This document shows, piece after piece, positions 49,717 through 60,962 of a stretch of DNA of 64,000 nucleotides. The notes beneath the pieces are model-generated. The model made no database searches and was not told the origin of the DNA. It saw only the letters and a program-made list of their open reading frames with translations. Positions within the stretch are counted from its first letter, which is position 1. Every line of letters begins with the position of its first letter. The stretch is taken from assembly GCF_001949145.1 (NCBI RefSeq), contig NW_019091407.1, positions 1,226,001 to 1,290,000 of the forward strand, written 5' to 3'. This DNA is from Acanthaster planci. Taxonomy: Eukaryota > Echinodermata > Asteroidea > Valvatida > Acanthasteridae. A program made the translations under genes and the position numbers.

Positions 49717-50527
49717 CAGTGATGGAAATAACTGGGTTCGCATCGCAAAATGCGATACATTTTTGACGAAAAGCGAGACAAATCAGAAAACGATTAGCAT
49801 TTTTTTGCGAATCAAAATTTCTGATAATTCATGCAAAACCACGACCGACGCTCGACATACTTGTGCGGCAACAGCTGGCTAGATTGGCAAAATTATTTCG
49901 GGCAACGACACGATGACCAACGTTCACTGGAAATGCCTGGCCAGCGCGGCGAGGTGCGGCATACATGGTGCGCAACAGCCCGCCAAGACTGTGCGTAAAT
50001 CAACAGCAAAAACACACCGACACTTAACCTGAGTTTCCATCATTTTCATATGCGCACCAATGGTGGTCTTGGGCATGAAGTTGCTGCAGTTTTGTGTGTC
50101 AGCGCACGTAATTTGTACAGAAATGTACGTGTGAGCGACACGCGCACAGTACATGTACACACAGTTGTTTTGGTGACACAAACTACATGTTCTTGTACAT
50201 GTACATACATATACACGCTATTGTTTGACACTTTTACACGTGCATACTATACCTACACGTTTACACTGCTACTAAAACTGTCAAAAATGCAGAAAGTTCC
50301 GTCAAACCACACCATCAGGAATTGGCAGAATGATATGCCATGGTTGAAGCAGGAGCAGCAGTCTACAGGCCTGATTAACACATTCAGTACTACGGTTTGA
50401 AAATGAACATTTTTATTACAAACATTGTTGCATTTGTTTTTGCTAGTCAATTTATTCAAATTGCTAATCGAATGACAATTTGATTAGCATCATTCACTAA
50501 TCATTTTCCCCCTTATTTCCATCACTG
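49717..50527. mobile_element. hAT-like DNA transposon, internally degraded
   Basis: CAGTGATGGAAATAACTGGG at the left and CCCCTTATTTCCATCACTG at the right are inverted termini of the CAGTG..CACTG kind seen in hAT elements. Inside, on the plus strand near 50285-50370, is a short frame with KVPSNHTIRNWQNDMPWLKQ, resembling the N-terminal region of hAT transposases. No full transposase remains. The 8-bp target duplication expected for hAT is not clear (only TTTAG is shared on both sides). TACATG-rich DNA fills part of the element. Confidence 0.65.
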
Positions 50528-50814
50528 TTTAGGCACAGAGTGTGCCTCTAAGTAAGCCAATTTCCCATTCCATCGCCATGTTGATTTTAGTGCCCCCGCG
50601 CGAGGAAGTAAACAAAGCCAACGGAACAAATTGCCTCCAGCAATAACTACTAACTAGTGCGAGCATTCATTCATCAAACATTATGCAGCGTTGTCATGAA
50701 TTTGTTCCCCTCTGTTAAATCTCCTGAGCGTGCACACATGAAACGTGAAAAAGGCTTATTTTTGGAGTAACATTTAGTGGCTTAGTAAATATTATTGAAC
50801 GCCTACTGTACATG

Positions 50815-51055
50815 TACCGGTAGGCCCATCCATGGGGAGTCAAGTGGATTGGGTTTTCAGTCCCTACCTGATTCCACGGGTTTTGCCCAGGATATTCCTT
50901 TGGGTTTTCCTCCCACCTCTAAAACTGTAACTGTTTCTCACTGTCTCCTCTCTACAGGTTTCTTCAGGCTGGCTAGCTACAGTGCCTAGGGCACTTTTGA
51001 GAAATCCTTGGTGTCATTACCAGAAATATACCATATAATAATAATAACAATAATG
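50815..51055 (+). repeat. SINE body ending in an ATAATAATAA tail
   Basis: GGGTTTTCAGTCCCTACCTG, TTTTCCTCCCACCTCTAAAA and CAGGCTGGCTAGCTACAGTG form a SINE-like body. It ends in a (ATA)n tail at about 51035-51055, which sets its 3' end just upstream of the CCDC97 promoter. It is related to the body at 33190-33440. Confidence 0.6.
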
Positions 51056-51099
51056 GAGGAAGGGGTAAAAGAGCCCCTAGAACTTGCAAACTCTTACAG

Positions 51100-51182
51100 A
51101 GTATGCCATTGGTCAGATCACGGTCAGACGTACAGTATAGAAAGCGGTCATTGGCTGTTGTACCAAGTTACCTTAAAACAAC
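51100..51182 (+). promoter_or_regulatory. Putative CCDC97 promoter, two inverted CCAAT boxes
   Basis: ATTGG (inverted CCAAT) occurs at 51108-51112 and 51150-51154, 42 bp apart and 30-75 bp upstream of the CCDC97 start codon. AGATCACGGTCAGACG lies between them. No TATA box is seen. Paired inverted CCAAT boxes are typical of NF-Y-driven housekeeping promoters. Because WDPCP is transcribed away on the other strand, bidirectional use is possible but not shown. Confidence 0.4.
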
Positions 51183-54100
51183 ATGGCGGCCTACACGAGA
51201 AACTACAAACAGGATGACAACGTCGAAAGTGAGTTTTTTTTCGGTATTTAAGAATCGATTAACAGATTTAATTACTTAAGGTTAATGAGGAAAACGTTAA
51301 GAAGATTACCCGGCAAAGGACCGCACCATCATGACAGATTAAGCTGTTTCAGCGGTTAATTAGACAAGAGACGTTATGTCATTAAACCCACAGCTTTTCA
51401 TCATGCAATTTTACTGTAGCCGACATCCTCGACCTCAGTGTGTTAGCTCGTGCGCAAAGGAAGGTGTGTTACGAGGATGGAAGATGAGTACGAGGTCATT
51501 ACGCGATTGAATTGTAATTTGTACGTGCGGTGGTGCTTGTGTCCCTAGTACTGGTGTGTACATGTACCACATTATATGATACGGATGGATGCATGCATCC
51601 GTCATTATTTAATATTAGGACCTAGTACTAAAATATGTCGCAAAACAGAGGAAAGATCCATGCACAGACTTTACTTGACACCCATGTCACCCTGGGTGCT
51701 GAAACTCAGACCGATCTTAAAATTCTAACTACTAGTAGGTGCCTTTTTTTTAACAGCCATCTGTGTTTAAGGGGCAAACGGTTTGATATTTTTCCTGCAA
51801 AATTTGACGTGTTACTCCTGTGAAACAATTCCAGGAAAGAGTTCCAAAAACGGACATCACTTGATGCCCTGTGTACAAACGTACATGTATGAGACTTGTC
51901 TGAAAAAAAGTGTTTTCTAAGTAAATGCTTCAAAATTTTCTTGGCAAACTTTCACTTTTTAGGACATATTACCTTGTGATGGCTGTTACAATATTCTAAA
52001 GGAAAAGCAGTGACCATGTATGGAATCTTTCCGAATTCTATATTTGCCATCACTAATTGTTCTCTGTAATGACTTGGTGGAGCCATCTGAAAGCAATGAA
52101 ATGTCCTAAAAAGTCAAAATTAGCAGTGAAAATATTGAGGTATTCACTTACAAGTTTTCAGACCAGTCTCGTAGGATGAGTGCACAAGGTAGGCCTATAC
52201 TACATGTATATATGAATTTTTTCTTCTTTCTGATGGCTATTGGATAGATGCAACTTTATACGTTCATCCAGGAGCTTTCACAAGCCAAGGTCATAGCGAG
52301 GTGAAAACATTGTTGATGTAGCGTAGCAGATTGTTTTCACCAAGAAAGGTCACAAAGCTCCTGGATGAAGGCAAAAATTTGTGTCTGTCTAGGGAAAAAT
52401 TAGTGATGTCTGTATAGGAACTCTTCCCAGAAAGAGTTCTATATCTGGCCACCACCATTGTTGAGTTTGAGGAACACCAATCAGTTAAACCTGAACAATC
52501 TTTTCTCAGACAATTCCTATTTTTCCTAAGCAGAATGGGACTTTTCCCCACTACTTGTTTCAAATAAAAATACTTCTTTGTTGGCGCAGGAGACTGGATA
52601 TGGAACTTTTCCCAGCCCCTTAATGAAACACCAGGGACATCTTTCGGACTGTGGAAATTGAGCTCATACATGTAACTGCAAATGGGAAATCTCCTTTGAG
52701 TACTGTAACAGACATTAACAGTCTGTGAAGATGCAAATATTCAAAGTTCACATATTGGCTAATTGAGTAGATTTTGAATCCAAACCCTTTTGTCAGGTGA
52801 AAGTAGCATGTCACAAAATGATGGCATGCAAACTTCAACAAACCACCGAGACAGTGAAGCTGCTCGGCACAGCATGTTTGCCCACATAGCAGCCAGCAAA
52901 GCGATGATCAAAAGCCAGCAACGAGGCGAAGAAGACCTCAGCCCAAAAGAGAAAATAAGCATCCTGACAGAACTCCTGGACCACAAGCCGGCCATCTTTC
53001 TGGAACGCTTCCATGGTTTCCTTCGCGAGGAAGATCTGGACATCTTCCAGGATCTGGTCGGGGACTATGAGATAGACTTCTACCTGAACGAGGTGAGCAA
53101 AAGGCTGAACGCCAGGAAATTGCTCACTGGGGTGAGAAACCGCCGCTATGAAGCGCTCAAACAACTCGAGAGAGAGGGCACCTACTTTGAGGACAAGGCC
53201 ATGAAAGATCGAGATCCACTGATGTTTGAGGAGTACGTTGGACAGTATATGACCGACGAAGAGAGAAAGGGGTTGCTGAAGCCAATTGACCAGAGTGACT
53301 TGAGGTTCTCCAATATCCTCATGACTTTCATGGATGAACAGGAAACCAAAGAGTTACACCAGAGACAGAAAGAAGAGGAAGATGACATGATGGAGGAAGA
53401 AGAGGAGGAGGATGAAGAGGAAGATGAGAGTGAAGATGATGGTGAGAAAATTTACATGCTCTATCTGGTTAATTCTAAATCAGCAAATTACGTCACTTTT
53501 CATACAGTGGTGCACAGTCAGACAGTGTAGTTTCTGTGTACAATGCATGAGTGAACCTCACCTATAAAATGCATTGTTATCAAGGGGTGAGTGCCTACTC
53601 TCAAGTGCACTGCTGTCTTACGAAGTCATCACGGATTGCTTCAAAGATTGAAATGCATACTTTGCACTGTTGATTGCTCTAACCATCCTTCATCTTTTAA
53701 ACCTTCCAGAGCAATAATGCTGTCCTTAAGAGGTTTGCAGTTGGACATTAGAAAACTGTGGTATTGAAAATGCATGTTGTTTTTCATGTAATGATAGACG
53801 GAGGTGGAACTTCTTCAAGTGACAGAAGACAGACCAGTGAACTGACCAAGGAAAGAGAGCCCACGCCAGCCACCGAAGAGGAGAAAGCCATGATGAGGCA
53901 AGAGTTCCTGCGTCACATGCACCTCCGATTCCTCAGCGGCCAGGAACAGGACTTTGACTACTCGACCGTGGATGGCAATGCCGAGTACGACTCGCTCACA
54001 CTCAGAACTCAGGATGAGGAAGAGCATTACTTTGATGAGGAAGAGGCAGAAATGTGGAGCGAGGAAGAGAGGACTGATACTGAGCAGAGGGGTGCTTCCC

Positions 54101-54246
54101 ACGATTTTGAAGAATGCCCAACAAATGCTGAACACAGACCACACGACGCACCAGGAACTTCTTGTGAAAAAAAATCCAGTGCACAGCCAAAGGAGACGTC
54201 AGACATCAACACAAGCATTGAACAAACCCATGGTATGCCAAGCTGA
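51183..54246 (+). CDS. CCDC97: CCDC97 (coiled-coil domain-containing protein 97)
   Basis: Complete three-exon plus-strand gene: 51183-51228 (ATG, MAAYTRNYKQDDNVE), 52797-53441 and 53798-54246 (stop TGA). Phases agree (46, 645 and 449 nt), giving 379 residues. The central part, KSQQRGEEDLSPKEK, then FLERFHGFLREEDLDIFQDL, GDYEIDFYLNEVSKRL, VRNRRYEALKQL and EEYVGQYMTDEER, is the conserved CCDC97 domain. A run of ~25 acidic residues follows (EEEEEEDEEEDESEDD). The last exon carries RQEFLRHMHLRFLSGQEQDF, DYSTVDGNAEYD and DEEEHYFDEEEAEMW, the conserved C-terminal motif. A poorly conserved S/T/E-rich tail ends the protein. The family is probably nuclear; its function is not well defined. Confidence 0.93.
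52262..52372. repeat. Short inverted repeat in CCDC97 intron 1
   Basis: TTCATCCAGGAGCTTTCACA at 52262 and GTCACAAAGCTCCTGGATGA ending near 52372 are inverted relative to each other, with arms of ~22 bp. It could be a remnant of a foldback element. Confidence 0.5.
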
Positions 54247-57200
54247 AGGAATAGAATTATATTGAGACATTGCATCAAAAAGTGGGGGCCTGTTTATGTA
54301 TATATGTATACATGTAATTAAAAAAAATTGACTGCGCATGCCCCATATGTCAAATGTGCACAAACCTAGACGTACACACCTTGTATCCTACCAGTGGGTT
54401 GCTGCTGCTATGTAAGGCTTGTTCATGTTGAGTGTATTGAAATAACTACACAAGCTGCCAAGAATTTATGACAAACGTTAGTAAGCTTTTTAATATTCAA
54501 AACCAGAGTATGAATCAAACAAAACCTGATTTTAAAACTTTATTAACAGCCTAAGCATTCATGTATATACATGGCAGTACTAAACCAATGTAGAATGATT
54601 CGAAGAAAATTCCCCCAAAACTATGACATCTACAAATAATACATGAATAGGGTCGATACGAAAACATCATGCATCAGCAAAACAAGCTTTAGAAGGGTTA
54701 CAAATTGTACAACAGGAAAGCTATTTAGAAATTAACATACAAAGAAATAATCAAAACAACAGATTTATTCATTGTGTGGTGGATATGTCTAATAATTTGG
54801 TATTGCGGCAAATAAACATACTAATAGATGAACATTATCAAGTACAATATTGTTTTACAGTCTACATTGTACATGTAGACATACATGCACTGTACGTGTA
54901 CATCCAACCTTAACAGTGACTAGTAGAAAATATGGGATCTGTTACCACCTAATGAGAGTAAAGTCGTATTGCTCTTTCCTACATGGTTTGAGGGTTCAAA
55001 GTTCATATTGAAGTGGAGGTCAATTGTGGGGTTTTGTAGTATTTGGAAAGAGTATATCAACCCGTCTCCTGTTTAATTCCAAATATTTCGCAGGGTCACA
55101 CATTTAAAACTGTCATTTTCTCAGCAACTTTGACAATAGCAATATTCATGCCTGGTCTGAAATCTTGAAACTATGTCGAGAACAAACACGAAAAGCTGCC
55201 AGAATAATACCACACTGTCACCGCATACATTTACCCTGTGTTCCATGTACAGTATGTACCACTGGAAAGCTCTTTTTCTGCTGAATTAAAATATACCAAT
55301 ATCTTACTTTTTGAAAAATTCCTCTTTCAGCTCATTTTATGGTGACAGGTCCCATATATGAAGCACTCTCAAATGTTTGTAAGAATCAACTGTTTTGACA
55401 GGTAATGCCATATTTGGGTGAAGGGTCATCATACAATAATAGGCCTCTACACTGATGACACCATACTGCACATGTTAATGGTGGTGCTTGGGATACCATC
55501 AATAAGATTTCCTTGTGGGGTAATTTACTGTTACTCCACAAGAATTTCACAAAACACATATTTGCTCAAACGGGAGAATTTTCAAGTTTACAGAAGGGAC
55601 ACTTGGATGAAATTTCAACCCAGGAAAATGATTTCGGTTCAGATGGGAATAATTTAAAGACTGCAATTCACACACTAATTGTTTTTATAAGATAAGAACA
55701 TTTTTTAGATGTGTTTTTGCCTACGGTGCTCAGTGGACTGTGGGCCCTCACTGGCTCCAGGGGAAAGTGTACATGTTAAAGTGTGACGTCATCAGCACAT
55801 AGGCCTATAGAAAAGTACATTCACAACCACTATTTCTGGCAAGTCTTTGATGTACATACGGAAGGTGATTGTTTTATACATGTATAAGTTGGTCGTATGT
55901 ACTCGCACATGTTATCATTTGCTGGAAATTGCACTTTCGAGCTTTGCTGTGGTTAATCTCATTCGGTATTTTTAAAAAGGCAAGAAAAACATGCATTTAA
56001 CAAAAGAAAGTAACCATATATAACCCTGAAACATGATAATAAAGTATCCATGACCATCAAATGTGTTCAATAACAAAGACCAACTTGCAGTTCAAAACCC
56101 CTGTAGCGACAGCTATTTCAAGTCAACTGACTGCGAAAGAGGTAGCAGAAAATATTTCAAATTAAATTACACACACAGACCACTGAGCTACATATATATT
56201 CTTGCACATCATTAGAACATGACCTTAACCTTCCAGATTCAGTGTTTGCTTGGTTACTTAGGATGCGGTGAAATAAGATGGAATGTTTCTTTGAGACAGG
56301 TGCTCAAAACGTAACCATTGCTTTGTCTTGTCTGCAAAAGTGAATGCTCATTTCCTGGCTGTGCAGTTCAAGATTGGGAGTATGTGCTTAGCTTTACTAA
56401 TTTTCAAACATTACACCGGATCCACCTAAAAAACCTTGCTGTCTATGGTAAGTAGTATTTTAGCTACAAATACTTACCACAACTAAGGTACATGTATGGA
56501 GTTAATGGATCCAATAGAAAAATGTTCTTGAAGAATCTTTGAGCTTAAGGTCATGAATTCAAAGGCAACAGTTCAAAGGTCACTCAGGAGTTTCAACTTC
56601 AGGGGTTTTCACAAGAAACCACCTTGAACAATCCTATCCCAAAATAATGCCATAAACAAAACTGTACACACACAAAATTCATGACACTGGTCATGGAAAA
56701 GTATTTCTACACAAAAGTACCTTCATCCAATTATTATAAGATTTAAAGAGTGTTATCCATTTTACTACTAACTGTCTCGTTTCTCCCAATCTACTCCGTG
56801 GATATGGGAGAACGGTGTGATACATGTACATGTACGTGCTCCCAACAGTTATTACATTGAAAAGCAAGCAAATAAAATCTTGGTTTTCATTACTGTCATA
56901 TAATTATGAACATGTAAGTAGCAAACTCAAGAGATTTTTCTAGCTGTTATGAGAAAGGGCTGATAATGCAGTTTGATATTTAACTCTAATGTACTCTGTA
57001 ACAAAATATATTTCCCTCTCTATTAGATTAGATACAAAGGTTGGAAATACAGTATCTTAAATGCTAGGTCACATCTAATCAGATTTTACTTGTATGTACA
57101 CGTATGTTGATAACACAAAACATCAGGCATTCACTCCTACATCTCACTCCAATTTTCCTGTTACTCAATTTATTTCCAGGTGCATTTAAACTCAATCCAT

Positions 57201-59145
57201 GAGGCCAAATAAAAAATAAAAAGCTGCTCCATGTCCCTGCTTGCTTCTTTTTTCCCCGGCTGCATCTTTTTTAATTCAGTATGTTTTTAAATGGATTTCT
57301 GACCATGTTAGATATGGCAAAACTCTACCTGTTGTCTTGGGAAAAGACAATGATCTGCTCTTCCTCATCATGAAAGATCTGAGGCAAGAATCTGTTTAAT
57401 TTTTTTTAACTTGGCTGAAATGAGACATGTGCTTCTTTTACCTTGATTTACAAAAAAAAAAAATTAACTGTGCAGAGATTTAATTTAAACACTTAGCAAG
57501 AAACCCTTTTTTTGGGGGGGGGTGTTCAGCTTCACCATTCTTTGTTTTGTACATATACATGTACATAAGCACATGAGAAATAATTACACATTTTTTAATT
57601 AAGTGTCTAACCCAATCATTTGAGGGGGTGTTGCAAGTCTTTTCGAGCTTGGATGAGAAAAACGACCTGAAAATATCTTACGGGCATTATTATTATTATT
57701 TTTAATTATTATTTGGTCAGGCAAATACATAGTCAGCTTTATAATGACAACTGCCTGTAAACAATTTTTAGGGGATATTTTCTCCACCCAGTCTTTTTTA
57801 CTTGCCTTATTTCTGAAAAGAGCTGTCCCATGCCCGAGTTTTAAGAGGCGTGGTATGCATGTACAAACTCTCATTATCAGTACAAACTTGAAATTTAAAC
57901 TCCATCCAAAATATGGTTTTGTTTTTGCAGTCATTTGAATTTCTAGGTGTCGTGTGTCGAGCACTGCACTACTACATTGGTGGAAAGTGTTTGTAGCAGA
58001 CCTGTCTTGGAAAGTGGGCACTGCACAAGAATGGCACACCTGATTTTCACTAAACTGGTGTCAAAATGACCACAACACATTACTGAAAAAACTCTTTGAG
58101 GGCTCAATGCGTATAAAATGTACCATGGCTGTGAGATGGTCCCAAAAAAAGCTCTTTTAAAGTTAAACCATAAGATTAATATTTAATCTGACATTTGATT
58201 ATGAAATACAAAAGACCAGATGAAACATGCTTTTTTCATAGAGAAGTTGCATGTATGTTTAAAATAAAGACCTGATTATACGTCATCAAAATTTATTATT
58301 TCCATTATGCTCTAAACTAAAATTACAATATCACTGATAATGAGTCATAGCTTCTCAACAGAAATAATTTATATTCCAAAAAGAGTCTCATGTACTTTTA
58401 ATACTGCTTTTATCCAAACTAAAATCAAGTTAATGATTTCATGTGGTTTTTGTGGTACTGAATCAACTTTGTGAAGTTTATTTTAAAAGTATGATATTCC
58501 AAAGCCAAAGTGTATCGTATAATGTACCAAATGTGAATGATTTCTTCTTGACTTGGGAAGTGTTCAGTTGGATATCACATTAATATCAGACCATGTAGAT
58601 TGTACGGACAGGTAATATAATTGCATAAAGTTGACCAAATTGATTAATCCCAAGCATGACAATTGAAAGTGTCTAGTAATGTGTACATGTACATTTCTTC
58701 ATTTTTTAGCCAATTTGTTCAGAGGCAACTGGACTAGCACTTCACGGTACATCTTTGCAGCAGCAGCTCAGAGTGACAGAGACTGGGTTTCCCTTTTCTA
58801 TAACTTCCTTCATGAGGGGAAATCTAAAGTAACGTGTGTAAAAGGCATTAGCGTGAGAACCAGCACATGAACCAACATGCGCGCATACTCCATTTATTTG
58901 AACTGCACTTCACGGTTCAGATGCTATCATGCTTCGGTATCCTGTACCTAAAGCCCTCTTTTTGCCGGTAACTTCTGATCATACGACCTCCTCCAAAACA
59001 CCATCAAAGAAACGTGCCAGTGCACAAATCTAAGCCAGGGGTGGGGGGCGGATGGGAATGAAGCTGGACACCACATGACACCGGGGGTGATGTTCATAAT
59101 ACAGAGGTACCAGTACATCTTGTGCAAAACTTACACCCCTTAACC
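54247..59145. other. Intergenic, no gene recognised (CCDC97 3' flank)
   Basis: The sequence is A+T-rich with frequent TACATGTA palindromes. An AATAAA near 54813 is one candidate CCDC97 poly(A) signal. No exon with family motifs or paired splice sites was found. The open frames at 55418-55657, 57599-58039 and 58679-58870 are unsupported. There is a G run near 57514 and an A run near 57450. Confidence 0.5.
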
Positions 59146-59766
59146 TTAAAACAGAACAGGTAATGTATTAACCACTTCCTGCCGAGGCAGTTATCAATGT
59201 TTATCATTTTTTTTTTGTTTTCAAAATTCTTAAAAAATTCCTATCTTCATTTACTGGACACTTACAAACACATGAAGGACTGTCTGGTGTCCACTCTAGC
59301 CTGACAGACAAAATCTATTGACGTCTGAGTATGTCAGCCAGGCCTGCAGCCTTGTAAAAAGAGCCCAGATTGTGCCGTGTTATATAACTTTATTTTGTTC
59401 ACGAATCTGGCTCAGTGTGCTGCTGACCTCTTTTCAATAGGGGTCAGATTAGTATGCAGTGGTGCTGTGTGGCTCATCGCTGCGGTGGTGGAGTGCTTTT
59501 GTCCCCAGTGGTAATCCGATCGCTCTCACTGCCCCAAACCGTGGTATACTGTCTCAAAACAAGGCTGGATTATCTCCACTTTTGAGAGTGAAAAAATGTT
59601 GGTAATTCCCAGCAGCCTGGTCTTTTGTTCCGAGTACGATCTTTTGTTACAAGGCCCTGTTCCCTTTGTCCGAGTTCGGAGACCCCGATCACGCATATAA
59701 AGCATATTTGTCCGGATCTGGAATCCCTGGCAAGGAGTGCTTAAAACAGAACAGATAATGTATTAA
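59146..59766 (+). repeat. 26-bp direct repeats flanking copy B
   Basis: TTAAAACAGAACAGGTAATG plus TATTAA at 59146-59171 recurs as TTAAAACAGAACAGATAATG plus TATTAA at 59741-59766, with one mismatch. The inner TTAA of each repeat abuts the element. This is longer than a 4-bp piggyBac duplication. Confidence 0.8.
59168..59744 (-). mobile_element. TTAA-flanked 577-bp element, copy B (piggyBac-like MITE)
   Basis: Inverted copy of 19996-20580. The left end is TTAACCACTTCCTGCC and the right end is GGCAAGGAGTGCTTAA. The shared body includes GCTCATCGCTGCGGTG, CCCCAAACCGTGGTATAC and AACAAGGCCCTGTTCCC-like stretches on the appropriate strand. It is non-coding. It is flanked by a 26-bp direct repeat rather than only TTAA. 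Confidence 0.85.
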
Positions 59767-60962
59767 AAGCGTTTGTACTTTTTCTCCCCTTAGTATGACT
59801 GGGAAAAGTTTCAGTTGTTCAGAAGTTTAAAAACCCTCAGATTTTGCTTTTTTCTCACCGTGAAAAAGTATAAGAGGGATGATGCAACAGTCGATTTCCC
59901 CGCCCCCATCCAAATTTGACTGCACATCCCCTCCCTGGGATTTACACCTCTGAAGCTTGCCAAACCTCTAATACCTAGACCCAAAATACTTTGTACATAT
60001 ATCTTAGATCTACAAGTGTCATTCTGACTTCACTGAGTCAAACAGATAGGAGACATCTTGACCAGGCTTGCAGGAAAACTGATTCAAAGTGTTTGGGTGT
60101 ACATTATGTAGTACATGTAGTTACCTCCAGGATGTACTAAAACCTTTGTCTGAAGAACTCAAAACGTCCAAACTAATGAAATTATTTCTGCAGGGTTCAA
60201 AAACAACTAAAAAAACATCAGCTTCCACACATTTTATATTATTCAAGTTCTTTCAAGGGAAAAAAGGAAAGAACTGCAAGCAACAATGCTGAATACATGT
60301 AGATAAATCTTGCTTCATGTAATAAAGCTCACAGTGATTAACACAACTACAAATACCAAATATGCAATAATTTGCTGTTTTGTTTTGAATCCTAAGGCAA
60401 CTTCCTTTTACAACTCACTTCTTGGAGAAGGTCAAGAATTAAATATCAAAATAGCATACAATATTGCCAAGAAAAGTATAAATAAATTGTTCTGCATTGC
60501 TTGCAAATGGTTATAATAATTTTGTCATCCTACATGTACATGTGCAATGTGCAGGTATGTATGCTACTGTGTGTACATACATGTGCATGTACATGCACAT
60601 GTAATAATACCACTATGCATAGTGCTTTTATTGCAATCATTTTCCAATTTGAATACACATCCAACAGAATTTTCCCACTCGTAAAACTTACTGCCACATC
60701 TTTCCATTCACGGATATAGAAAAGCTACTGAACAGTGACATATCACTGATGATACAGCAAAAATTGTGTGCAGCATTCTGCTGTGTTCAAGTACATGTAC
60801 ACCACATGGGCAACTCTCTCCAAAACTCCTGTCACCAAATAAATATAGCATCCTCTCTTGTTTTTTTCTCTTCACTTCTTTTTTTCGTTTTGTTTTAGTT
60901 TTACAAATAGGAAGATCAAACAAAACTTATGATACAGTTTGGCTGCAAGCGAACCTCAAGCA
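59767..60962. other. DESI2-like gene 3' flank
   Basis: No coding exon. TTTATT at 60627-60632 (AATAAA on the minus strand) is a plausible poly(A) signal ~330 bp after the DESI2-like stop. TACATGTACATG-type palindromes cluster at 60530-60605. Confidence 0.45.

Noticed and set aside
49717..50527. hAT element called with an 8-bp target-site duplication
   Set aside because: Only TTTAG is shared by the two flanks and it is offset; the duplication cannot be claimed from this copy.
52291..52671. 126-codon minus-strand open frame in CCDC97 intron 1
   Set aside because: No family motifs are seen, it overlaps a short inverted repeat, and it lies within the intron of a well-supported gene on the other strand.
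58679..58870. 63-codon plus-strand open frame in the CCDC97-DESI2 interval
   Set aside because: It is short, has no recognised motif, and lacks splice or promoter support.
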